Positions 23,066 through 34,500 of a stretch of 64,000 nucleotides of DNA are shown in pieces. The first letter of the stretch is position 1; the number at the start of each line of letters is the position of its first letter. Source of the stretch: Coniferiporia sulphurascens (Eukaryota > Basidiomycota > Agaricomycetes > Hymenochaetales > Hymenochaetaceae). Location: NCBI GenBank assembly GCA_002794785.1, contig NBBA01000005.1:1488001-1552000 (forward strand), read 5' to 3'. The notes under the pieces were generated by a model. That model ran no database searches and had not been told where the DNA came from. It worked only from the letters and a program-made list of their open reading frames with translations. The translations under genes were made by a program, and so were the position numbers.

Positions 23066-23548
23066 ACACTCGGTATTTTACTCCTTTCGTCTATAGACTG
23101 TAGAACAAAGTTGTCTGTTTAATTACTACTATTCTCTACAACATCTTCGTCACAGCAATAAATGATGAATAATGCATTTCGCTCTGAACATCTCAAATCG
23201 GCACCATACTGACAGTATAGATCAACATCTGCCTCTCTGAGTCGGTTGCAATATTTGAGTCTAGAAACGTGATGTTCATTGCTTGTAGAACACCAAGCAA
23301 TGCGCTCAGAGTAGCACGATCGATGAATTTGGTCGCAGCGCGGAAACGGTTATGTATAGCAATTTCTACTAAAAACAGTGGGATAAATTCAGAGCCATTT
23401 CTCTGACTCCTAAACGTTTACTATATCTGTCACATCTGTCAAGGTAAACATCCTTCAAATCACTGAGGTTTTAGGAAAGATGAAAGATTTCAGCAATAGC
23501 CCAAAAGCGTGATAAAAACCCCTTTCGCAATACCCACTATTTTTTAAA
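23066..23548. other. Intergenic between convergent PDB1 and HIS4
   Basis: 3'-to-3' spacer, AT-rich. I see no gene or repeat. Confidence 0.5.
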
Positions 23549-26195
23549 TCATACGCTGTTCTGCAGACGTATGCGCACAGCGTGTGCATGCGCTCCCAGA
23601 CCCTCACGATCGGCCAATGTGGCAACTACTGGGCCCAGCTTCCGAAGCCCTTCAAGAGTGATCTCCTGAGAGGTGATGTGTTTTTGGAAGGACTGGGTGT
23701 TAACACCGCTGAATTGACGAGCATAGCCATTCGTCGGGAGAGTGTGGTTAGTGCCAGAGGCATAGTCTCCGCAGCTGCAAAATTTGAAATAAGAGAATTG
23801 TTTGATACAATATAAAGTAAATGTACCTCTCGGGAGTGTACGGTCCGACAAATACGCTTCCAGCATTCTGAACCTTCGCAACGACGTCGGATGCCCTCTC
23901 GAGATGGAGAATGAGGTGCTCTGGCGCATAGTCATTTGAAAATGCAAGCGCTTCGTCTACGGTGGACGCTTGCACAATCAAACTCTTCGGTATTGACCCG
24001 CGGATAATTTCCACACGTGAGAGAGCCCTTGCCTGCTTGTCAACTTCATATTCTATCTCCGCAAGGTGCTCTGAAGAGAGCTCAACAGCAACAAGCACAA
24101 CCTGAGAATCGATGCCGTGTTCGGCCTGCGATAATAGATCGGCAGCCACAAACGCCGCATTCGCTGTGTGGTCTGCAATGACCTGGGGAACGTTTTCAGC
24201 TGACCTTCCGAAGAATTTTGTAGGCTAAGAGTAACAACTCACCAAAACTTCGGAGGGCCCAGCGGGCATATCAATAGACACAAGCGCGTCCGTATCATTC
24301 TGCACGAGCATTTTCGCAGCTGTCACCCACTGGTTCCCCGGTCCAAATATTTTGTCCACTTTCGGCACAGTCTCTGTCCCATACGCAAGAGCTGCAATCG
24401 CCTGGGCACCCCCAGCCATCAGGATTGCGGATGCACCTATAAGCTTCGCGACGTACATAACCTCAGGAGAGATGCTTCCATCGGAACGTGGTGGAGTCGC
24501 GAGTACTATTTCTTTGCAGCCAGCGACCTGAGCGGGAATACCGAGCATGAGCGCCGTCGACGGAAGGACAGCTGTCCCCCCAGGTACATAGAGGCCAACG
24601 CGTGCTATCGGCCGCGCAAAGCGTGAGCAGACAACGCCCGGACTCGTCTCGACAATAAGAGTGACTCCATCAGTCTGCGCCGCGTGAAATTTGTAGATGT
24701 TTGCGTACGCGGTGTCGATCGCAGCGCGTACATCATCGGGAAGTACCATGCTCTCTGCGGCATATGGCGGAAGGAGTACGGGCGATGGGAGTGTCGCTTT
24801 GTCAAACTTGGCAGTAAACCCAAGCAATGCTGTATCCCCGCCTGTGCGGACAGAGTCAACAATAGGCTTCACTTTGGCTATCATTTCGTCCGACCTGAGA
24901 ACGGGACGCTTGAGAAGTTCCGCACGTGGGGCGGAAGAAATACCAGCAAGGGAAATACTACGCATCCGAATGGGCTCATCGACCGTTAGCCTCGGGGTTT
25001 CAGTTGGGAGTGTGGCTTTATTTGTCTGAACGGTCGTCGACCACTGTGGCTTTGCGTCGCCTTGTCTACGGGTGACCTTTTTCGCTTTTTTATCTAGGTT
25101 TTGTTCGATATCTGCAATACAGACGCCAGAGGAGACACATCGGGTGAGCGCAAAGTAAATGAGGTCCGCCGCTTCAAAGGCCACCTGCTCCTTACTCTCT
25201 GCAGTGCATAGTTCGTCTGCTTCCTCCATAATTTTCGCACGCAACAACTCGGGATCCTTGAAAAGTCTCCTGGTATAAGAACCCTCTGGCGCCGATTCCA
25301 AGCGCGACTGTAGCATTTTCTCAAGCGCCGACAAACCAGAAAGATGTCCGAAACAAGAAGCGCGTTCGAGATGACAAAAGCCCTTGCCGTGTTGAATCAC
25401 ACTGAATTCGAGACTGTCCGAATCGCAGTCCAGGACGATTTTTATGACATTTTGCGTGGCTCCAGAGGTTTCGCCCTTTTTCCAAAGCCCATGTTTTCGA
25501 CTCTGATACACTCCAGCTCCTGACAAAATGCTTTCTTTTACGGACTCTGCCGATGAGTAGACGAGACCCAACGATTTCCCGCCCTGCAAGAAGGAAGAAA
25601 CTATGGTCGGAAACAAGCCATCCGGGCGGTCGCTAGAGACGGGAGCCAGAAAAGCATCGGCTATGTTCAGGCAAGATGAAGACGATTCCGAAGTTGTGAG
25701 CTGCGAAGTCGGAATAGCCAGCGTCGCGCCTGAACTCTTTAACTGGCGGATGGTTGAGAGGGACGGCGGTGATGATGACGTCGACTGTATATAGATAGCC
25801 GAGCCTGTGAAGAACCGGGAGACGGAAGACACAAGCTCCGGGTCCGATGCAGGCGTCCTCACCCATACACCAGACACGCCTAAGCGAAGCTTGTCCGGTA
25901 CCGCGCTCACGTTGGCGACGTCCAAAAGCAATACAAGCCTCTCGGCAGGCAGCACACCGACCAACTCGACAGCGCGCTCAAGAGGGAGCACTACTTTTTC
26001 GGCGCCATTATCGAGCCAGGAAACGACGTCGTCCGGATGCACTGGCGAGTCATGATCAACGAGAACGAAATAGGACGTGTGAGCGGGAAGAGATCGCGGG
26101 GATGCAGTAAGCGCGGGAAGGATGAGGGTGGCGATCCTGGCAAGGGATGCGACGGTCGCGGAATCATCGTTATCGACAAGGGCGACAAAGGACAT
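23549..26195 (-). CDS. HIS4: Trifunctional histidine biosynthesis protein (cyclohydrolase / pyrophosphohydrolase / histidinol dehydrogenase)
   Basis: Catalyses steps 2, 3, 9 and 10 of histidine synthesis. The start at 26195 opens one large exon of about 650 codons. The N-terminal part is less conserved ([19 protein letters not shown]). The phosphoribosyl-AMP cyclohydrolase region holds [20 protein letters not shown], then [16 protein letters not shown] and the Cys/His motif [12 protein letters not shown]. The pyrophosphohydrolase region holds [20 protein letters not shown] and [15 protein letters not shown]. Histidinol dehydrogenase follows with [55 protein letters not shown] and [11 protein letters not shown]. 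After an intron come [18 protein letters not shown] and [11 protein letters not shown], then a last exon with [20 protein letters not shown]. Stop at 23549. Total about 860 residues, all catalytic motifs present. Confidence 0.96.
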
Positions 26196-26577
26196 CCTCA
26201 GGTTGTTCGCGGGGTACGTCGACTCGTCTGAGTGCTGGTACTACTTGGCAGACTATATGCATGTGACTCGGCCAAAGCGTGACGGTCCGAAGTCACTATA
26301 ATCACAAATCCGATCTACTACCACAGGGGTGTTGATAACCAACTAAACGCTTCTAATACCAGTAAAGAGCTGCCCCAAGGTGTATAGGGTTTGATCGATT
26401 TTGATTAGTGCTATTGTCGTCTGAATACCGAAGTTGGAGCCTGTCAGGTCCTCCTTAGTCCCGTTCGTTGTTCTAAGTCATCCCCTTCTTCTTTCTCCTT
26501 TGTCCACGACGTTGCCCCTTCAAAGCCCTACCCCCCCTCGCGCGCAGCCAGCGATATTTACCTCCTGACCTCTTGCA
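26196..26577. promoter_or_regulatory. Divergent promoter region of HIS4 and Argonaute
   Basis: 382 bases between two start codons facing away from each other. The last 110 bases before the Argonaute start are CT-rich (TCCCCTTCTTCTTTCTCC and similar), as is usual for genes in this window. Confidence 0.5.
26264..26269 (+). promoter_or_regulatory. Possible Gcn4/Cpc1 site upstream of HIS4
   Basis: TGACTC, the core of the general amino-acid-control element, lies 69 bases upstream of the HIS4 start. HIS4 genes are classic targets of Gcn4/Cpc1. A six-base match is weak on its own. Confidence 0.3.
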
Positions 26578-29500
26578 ATGCCCCCCAGAATATCGCCATC
26601 GACCTCCAGAGCCGGCGGGAGAGGCGGTACACAGACTCGGGGAGGACCGCCACGGGGTGGAGGAGGCCCTCTGCAAGACGCTGTCCCGCCGTCCGCGAGT
26701 GCGCATATTACGACAATCGGCGTAAAGCGTCAACAATACGGTACCGCGGGCGTCGCACGTACAGTTCTTACAAACCACTTCCCCATTTCAATCCCTCAAG
26801 GAGTTATTTCCCATTATGACGGTAAAGTCACCACGCATTCCTAATAGTTTGTTTTTCTTCTAAATTTATGCTTCGCTCCACAGTTGGTACGTGTAAATGC
26901 TCTCGCCTCGTCGCGTATCCTCTAACTTTGCAAATCATAGTCATAACTCCGTCCGAAAAGATCCTCCCTGCACGTTTAAATATGGACCTCATAAAACACT
27001 TGCAAGATAATGTTGCGCCTGAGATATTTAAACCAAGAGCAGTTTACGATGGACGTAAGAACCTATTTGCCGCCTCCACCCTCAAGTTTCCGTCTGGAGA
27101 GGATCACTTTGAGGTACAGTACAATCGATAAATTTCACCATTTATTTATGTTTTCCCTGTAGTTTGATGTGACGCTCTCAGACACCAGAACGTCTGATAC
27201 TCAGCGAGGCTCGGACAGAGGACCAAAGATGTACAAAATCCGACTTAACAAAGTTGCCGAAATAAATCCAATGTGATTGTCTGCTTTCTTTTAATTCTAA
27301 GCTGGCACTGATTTCGTCATAACCAGCGTTCTGGAGCGTTTTCTTGACGGGAAACAGTCACACGACAATGACGTATTAACGGCTATAACTGTGAGCCCTT
27401 ACTTTCGCTCTATCTATAGCCCATTACGGCTTCTTCCTATAGAGTAGCAACAAATTCAACTGAAGGCGTTCGTTTCAAACAGGCGCTGAATGTCGTCGTG
27501 CGAATGGAACCGACCCAGTCCGTCGTTCATGTGTTAAACGCGTTTTCCGTTTACTGACTTTAAATACCAATCGTTAGAAAATACCCATTTAATGTTCGAT
27601 CCTTTTTCACTCAGCAGGAGAAAAAGGACATTGGACTAGGCATAGAACTATGGAGGGGATACTTCCAGTAAGAGCTATGTCTCTGTGTTCGTCATTTATG
27701 ACACAACGATTCGGCCACAGGTCTGTACGGCCAGCATCCGGTAAAATGCTAATTAATATCGACATCAGCACGGGCGCTATGCAAGTACCGTCTGAACACA
27801 AATGATTAATATTGATTATATATTATGATAGGTACAAGCCGGGCCCTCTTATCGATTTATGCCTCGAATTTGTGGAAAGGTCTGGCCAACCCTTAATACT
27901 TGCTCAAAAGCGGAATTTCCCGGAGCGCGAGCGTCTGCGTCTGCAGCGCTTCATATCGGGAATTAGGGTCAATACGACTCACACCGACGAAACGGGACGA
28001 GTTTCTAAAACCCCACGCGTTGTGAAGAAACTAAGTTTTGCTGGCGCGGCAGACCTCCAGTTCAAAACTAGAGACGGTGGCACGATGAGAGTTGCAGACT
28101 ACTTCAAGCGGATTACCGGCAGACCTTTGGCGTATCCAGATCTACCGTGCGTTGAGGTGGGCTCAGGGGCTCTTCTTCCGCTGGAGCTTTGTGTTGTCCC
28201 TCCCGGGCAAATCATGCGGAAACAAGTTCCGCCACAATTAACGAAGAGCGTTCTGGAATTTGCAACAAAACGCCCTCCGGAACGTTTGAACAGCATACGC
28301 AATGGTCTCAGTGTACTCAACTATGGGCAATCAGATTATGTGCGCCAGTTTGGTATGCATATGGAGCCTAACGCGGGCCCGCTCAAGGTGTCGGCACGCA
28401 TTCTCCCGCCGCCATCCTTGCGCTATGGGCAGGGAAGTCGTCAAATCACAGCTGTACGCAGTTCACGTGTTCGTCGATTCCGTCATTCATACTGATGGGT
28501 TGTTTAAGGTCCCGCGCGAAGGCGCGTGGAACGTAAGAACCTTGGAAAAGATGACGAAACGTTTAGTAACTTGTATCATAGATGATCGATAGGCGCTTTT
28601 ATCGACCTGCGGAAATTAAAGGGTGGATCGTAGTCGTTTACGAACGCCAGCAACGCTTCACTCAGGAGGCAGCTCAAAACATGATCGACGGTCTGCTTTC
28701 TAGCTTCCGTGATGTCGGTGAGCTTAGTGTAGTCAAATGGCGTGGTTTCAACTCTCCTGACTATGCGGAAGGCATCGCCTGTCCTGATACGAAACCGCTC
28801 ATTAGGTACGAAAGTGGTCAAGGCAAAATTGTTGATGTACAATTCCATATCGCTTTTCTCATGACCAAAGCTAATCCAATATTTAGCAATTACGAGCGGC
28901 GGGGCAGGAGTACAATAAAGTGCGCAGGGTCTTCCCTTCACTTATAGTCGCTGTTCTCCCTGAAGGGGGGACAGACATCTACACGAGTATTAAACAGTGC
29001 GTGTTTTCCTTCGTTACCAAATCACTTTATTTAGGTATTCTTACACCTACAGCTTTGGTGACTGCGTCGTAATGATCATCTTATCCATCATTGCTAGTTT
29101 TCTGTGGTGTATTCACATATTCATTACAGGCAGGTGTGGCCACACAATGCCTCAAGAGCAATAAGTGCTATAAAGCAAAACTGCAGTATTATGCCAATGT
29201 CTGCTTGAAGTACGTGATTTATTCGTTGTACATAAAGACTTCTTATCAAATTGCGTCCAGAATTAATGTCAAGCTTGGCGGGATAAACACGATCCCTGAT
29301 CCCTCTTCTGTCCGGTACTTGACCGACCAGGCCAACCCAACAATCGTAATGGGCGCCGACGTTGTTCACCCCGCGCCTGGTTCAGAGGGCCGCCCATCAT
29401 TTACGTCTGTGGTCGGGAATGTTGATTCCGATACATCGAAGTACATTGCGACGACGCGTGTGCAAACATCCAGAAGGGAGATGATCGATGATTTAGAAGA

Positions 29501-30589
29501 GATGGTCGTGGTGCGTCTGATTCCGCGGTTCGGTGTGGATACCTCTACTGATGGGTTTGCATTGACAGCATATCCTGGATATGTTCAGGAAATATCGTAG
29601 GAATATTGAAAAAAAACCTAACTTTGAACCAAAACGAATTCTGTTCTATCGAGGTGCGTCTTGTCCTGCTCACTAAAAGTGATAATTTTTTGTGATACCA
29701 TTCGTCAAGATGGAGTATCCGAGGGACAATTTCAGCAAGTGATTGAGTATGGTATGCATCTGCTTATGACCCCCAGCGATTTGATGAAATTCTGACAACG
29801 AATAATCACATAGAAGTCCCAAAGTTACGAGGTAAACCCAACTTAAGGCGCTCAAGACTATGGATACTCTAACTGTTCGGTAGATGCATGCAAGAAACTA
29901 GGAATAAATCCCTTACCGAAGATCACCGTAATCGTTGTTGGCAAACGGTGACCTTAACCTTAATCATATGATCATATTTCTTCCTGCGAGTCCTGACATT
30001 CTGTCAGACACCATGTTCGCTTCTTTCCTATGACTCCCGGTGAGGCGGACAAGTCCGGAAATTGTCCCGCGGGCACTGTTGTGGATCGCGATGTCACAAA
30101 CCCGGCGGAATTCGACTTCTACTTGCAGAGCCATGGAGGACTTCTCGGCACGAGTCGTCCGGCACATTACAATGTCCTGCTAGACGAGAATGGTTTTACG
30201 TCAGTATTCATACCATGTCCGCTGCCTCACTAGTAAATTTCCTGTCTGAAATCTTGTGGTTGCAGACCCGATGGGATTCAACAGCTATCGTTTGCATTGT
30301 GTCATGTCTATGCACGCTCGACTCGCTCGGTATCTATCCCGGCGCCAGTATATTGTAAGTCAATATTCGTGTTTGGATATGGAGCTGTACACTAACTATA
30401 AACGTAGATGCGGACATAGTTTGCTCGAGGGCAAAGAACCATTTCGATCCACAAGCTACCGACGGGTTCAATTTCTCGGACTCTGCGACGCAGTTAGATG
30501 ATCAACAGGCTAATACAACTCTTGAATCTTATAGGAAAAACTTCAAAAACCTTCACAGCACTACGGCTCTGTCTATGTACTTTTCTTAG
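26578..30589 (+). CDS. AGO: Argonaute
   Basis: RNA-guided silencing effector. The start at 26578 encodes an Arg/Gly-rich N-terminus ([17 protein letters not shown]). Then come the ArgoN domain ([24 protein letters not shown]), linker ArgoL1 ([35 protein letters not shown]), PAZ (about 27850-28240) with [18 protein letters not shown] and [16 protein letters not shown] with [29 protein letters not shown] and QYYANVCLK, and PIWI (about 29270-30589). Slicer residues are present: Asp in GADVVHP (about 29355), Asp in [10 protein letters not shown] (across an intron, about 29655-29725) and His in [13 protein letters not shown] (about 30160). The C-terminus ends ALSMYFS at 30589. I followed the frame across a dozen or more short introns without finding a lesion. 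It should be catalytically competent; its pathway role is inferred from family. Confidence 0.93.
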
Positions 30590-31536
30590 ACTTGTTCAGT
30601 CTGTTTGGGCAGGAATACATACATAGCCGTTTTTTCCTTAACGAATTCCTTTCGAGTTGTCTTTGTACATACTGTACTAGTACTGTTGAGAAACGTTCAC
30701 TCTGTAGTGCATACTGATCCGCTTTAAGCTAGTAATTAGGGGTCATCAGAGCTGTGTTCAAAGCCTTGTTAAAGGCGTGTTTGAGTTTTTGTTGAGCGGT
30801 CAAAACAGAGCCTTAAACATATTTAAGCTTTGATGTCCACGACCTGAACGCTGGTTTAAGACTTTGTTTCCAGTTGACACGTAAATCCCGGTACCTCGGC
30901 AGAAATGGATTTATAATATTACATAACAGAATAGTCACATTGCACAACCTTTTCGGTCCCAATGATTAAACAAATTACGACGGATTAGACACAATTCACC
31001 AAAAAAGCCTTCAAGAGACAGAAATGAGTGATTTATAGATTTCAATTTGAGACGATTTAGCCCGTAAGATCAGCTTACAGAAAATCGGACTTGAAATCCA
31101 ACCCAAATTAAAATTTAACCTTGTTTAAGTTCACGGCTTAAACAGCGAAACGAGAAATGTTCGCTTGTTTTGCTGTTTAGTAAGGGCAAGAACCACAGCT
31201 TGTACGTTGACTTAAACACGGCCCTAAACAAGGCTTTAGACACAGCTCTGATAACCCCTAACCCTTTCTCCTCGTCATAGTACGAGTTAGTGAGGCGTGT
31301 TGGACGCAAAAGAAATCATACCAGCCTGAGCTAATCTGTGGCCTGCAGGGGAAGAATTCGAACGTGCCATACCATTGACGACACCTCAGCATCCGCGGGA
31401 TTGCAAACATCATGTAGTACTGCTCAAGATGAGTTTCCAGGGTGCACTGGATGTACAGACATTACAGAAATATAGCTGCAACAGCAATTCTGTCGCATCG
31501 CAAATTAAGGCAATAAAGTAAACTACAGTAGTTCAT
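30590..31536. other. Intergenic between convergent Argonaute and KOG1
   Basis: Apart from the MITE at 30739-31258 I see no gene here. The remaining flanks are 148 and 278 bases and must hold both transcripts' 3' ends. Confidence 0.6.
30739..31258. mobile_element. MITE-like element with TA target-site duplication
   Basis: A 520-bp AT-rich, non-coding element with terminal inverted repeats of about 47 bp. The left end (30739-30785) begins GGGGTCATCAGAGCTGTGT and the right end (31211-31258), reverse complemented, begins GGGGTTATCAGAGCTGTGT; both continue through AAAGCCTTGTT, with a handful of mismatches. TA dinucleotides flank both ends (30737-30738, 31259-31260), as for Tc1/mariner-type insertion. 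Sub-terminal motifs of the type GTTTAAG recur inside. No transposase frame is present, so movement would need an autonomous relative elsewhere. It lies 149 bp past the Argonaute stop and 278 bp from the KOG1 stop. Confidence 0.75.
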
Positions 31537-34500
31537 CTAGGGCGAAATAGATCGGATAGATGCAAAGTGTCCCTTTTGAGCTTGTGATGCGAAAATGGAC
31601 TCTCTGTATGACCCTGATTCCGACTGGTCAACCAATTTGCAACCCATGAGACGGACGACGCCATCTCCGCCACCAATTCCCAATAGCATTTCGTGAGGAT
31701 GGAACGCGAGGCTCGATAAGCTGGCAATTGAAAGCGAGGAAGTATCTCGCTGCGGCGGGTGGTGAAGCCCCGAAGGTAAGGACAGCCGGGATAACAGTGA
31801 AGGCTGATTAGGTGGAAGCGCATGCAGTGAATGAACCAGGGTGCTTTGATGTCTCCAACGCAAAGGAGAAATTGTGGCGGATCTGTGTCAAGGAGACGGA
31901 TACATAAATCAAGTGGAAACAAAACGAAACTTTGAATGTGAACTTACGCGGCGAACACAGAACATTGCTCGTGCACATCGAAAGCAGAAAGCCCGTCCGG
32001 ACAAAGCATCCAACCCGCTATGGATGATTTTGCTCTACGCATGTCCCATAGTTTCACTTCGCCGTCAGCACTTAATAGACTTCATCAGCGCAACACGAAA
32101 CTTCCACTGTGGAGAATGTGTACCTTGCAGACACGAAATCTCTTGCGGCACCTTTCTGCCAACGCACGCCTTGCACCCAAGCGGAGTGTTCTCGGTAAGA
32201 CCTTACTACCGCATCTTCCTCGTCGACACGTTTGTCAAAGAGCTGGATGCTTCCATCGCCAAAGCTTGCGAAGAAGAGAGAAGGAGAGTTCGGGTCCGTA
32301 GACAAAGAGGTGATAGGGCTTTCTGATTGCGTTGAAATTTCCTGGCATTCTTATGAGGAAAGGGACGAAAGGTCGCATATCGAAGCACTCACAGAAGTTG
32401 CGACTTCCCGATGCGCATCCCACAGCCGGATAGTCCTCGAATCACCCCCAGCCAATATGATACCTTGGCTCTGCTGCCAGTCAAGGACTAACCCACTGCC
32501 CCGTTTTACAGCAACCATATTATTGAGAGCTCGGAAGGACGTCACCATCTGCAGAGGCTGGTCTGTAGAATGAGCATCGTAATTGCGATATAAGTGGATG
32601 ATTCCATCAGCTGGTGATGCAGATAAGCTTTCATTCTGGGCCAATAGTAGAAAGAACAAATACGAACATGACCCCGCCATAATGATCCCTCCAACATCTT
32701 GATTAATACAACGTAAGGAGGTAATAGACGTCCCAAGAGGATTCCCATTGTTAAATTGTAGCAAACGTTTCCGACGTGACCAGTCATATACACTGTCATG
32801 AAACTTGAGCATGCACGAGAGGACCGTAAGCGAAATTAATTAAGACCTGATTGTATTAGATTCATTCGAAACGAACAAGAGAGGGTCGTATCCGTGGAAA
32901 GCAAGCTTTGATACAGGGCCATTGTGATGAATAGTTGCAACAGGCCTATCCCATTTGCAGTGTCCTAAAAATTGGTCGTTAAAAGGAAACAACTTCTAAA
33001 ATCAGTTTACCCACGAGCCAGATCAGCCTGAGCCTGCGTTTCCTGTATAATCTTTTCATTCCTTTGCTGTCTCCACATCTGTTCATTGTACTGAACACTC
33101 CCTGGCTCCTGGCTTTCTGGTTGCCGCATTTGAGTCTCGGTGAAATACTCGCAGCACCAGTCATACAGACGACTCTTAAGAGGCAGTACATCCTTAAAAC
33201 CTGCGCCTGTCCCAAGACCGAGCAAAACACTTGCTGAGCTTCCCGTTGATTCATGAGAAAATGTACTACCCGACGGACTGGGCATAGTGTCCGGGGCATG
33301 GGCATACTGCTGGTAGTGACGCTGTTGGGTCTTTTTCCGACGTCGAACCCGCAGCCGTTCCATGTCTTCCTCGATTAAAGCCTCCATCACATCCGATGGT
33401 AGGAAGTCACATAACTGTTGTCTGGGCAAATAACTTTCATCAGAAGTAGAATCCACCTTTGTATCTGCGACGACCAGCGGCTCAGTGGGATAGGGTGAAA
33501 TATATACGGCATGATTAAGGTTAGGTGACGGAGGGCACGAGAGATCCGCTGAGTCACTTCGGGCCTTAGGTCCTTGTTGAGGGCTTGCTAGGCTCACGTC
33601 TTCGGTTGGCGCAGAAGGGAATGCATATTGATTAGCCAAGTTCTTCAAAGAATTCGCGAAGGATGCCGTACGGCGTAATATGTTCGAACTTTGTGAGGAA
33701 ATTGCGCTAGTAGCCGAATCGCTTCTTGTCAACGGGTTGCGAGAGGATTGAGGGAACGTTATAACAGACGGAGATTGCAAAGAAATCAAACGCGTGCGCG
33801 ATTCATGAATATTCCGCTGGCCATGCATCGTAGGGGAAGGGTGAGGGACGAATGTATCAAGACGAGAAAACGGTGATTCCAGAAGAAGAGCCATGATGTA
33901 ATCGACAATGGTCTGACCATATGCCGCAACTTCGGGGTATGGGTCCACAGACAATTCAAGGAGGAAGACATAGATCGTGTAGAACGACGAGAGCAGAACC
34001 CTACTGTCCTCACGGTAAGCGTCATCGTCCCCCAAACCATCCAACCATTCCGCAACAGCCTGGTTTGTTATATCCTCCCCAGCATTTGAACGTGAATACG
34101 GACTTGCGGCACGTTTGCGTTCTTCCTCCCAGTACAACCAGGCAACAATAACAAAGTATCCTCGCCATTCCTTTGCAAGACAGCTGAGTAAGATTAGCAA
34201 CTCTTTCCGCACCATCGGGCTCGCATCCTCTTTTGTAGTAAGAGCAGCGCCCGTTCCGACGGCGACTTCTAAACGGAAATGCGTCCTTTCGTCAAGGTGG
34301 TACATACTGCCTGTCCCTCCGCCTCCTTTCTTTGCAGGGTCAGAAGAGCCAGAAGCTCCCATGAAGGTACCGAGGGCAAAAAGAGCGGCCGTTCGAACTT
34401 CGGGTGAGCTATCCGAAAGCATGGCAATTAGCTTGTCTTGCGTGCCGCGATCGACGCCATAGATTTTTATATCATCGTTTCCGTCCCACATTTGACCTAT

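Noticed and set aside
31251..31266. CCCCTAACCC, resembling the telomere repeat
   Set aside because: Only about one and a half units, and it is explained by the MITE end plus its flank.
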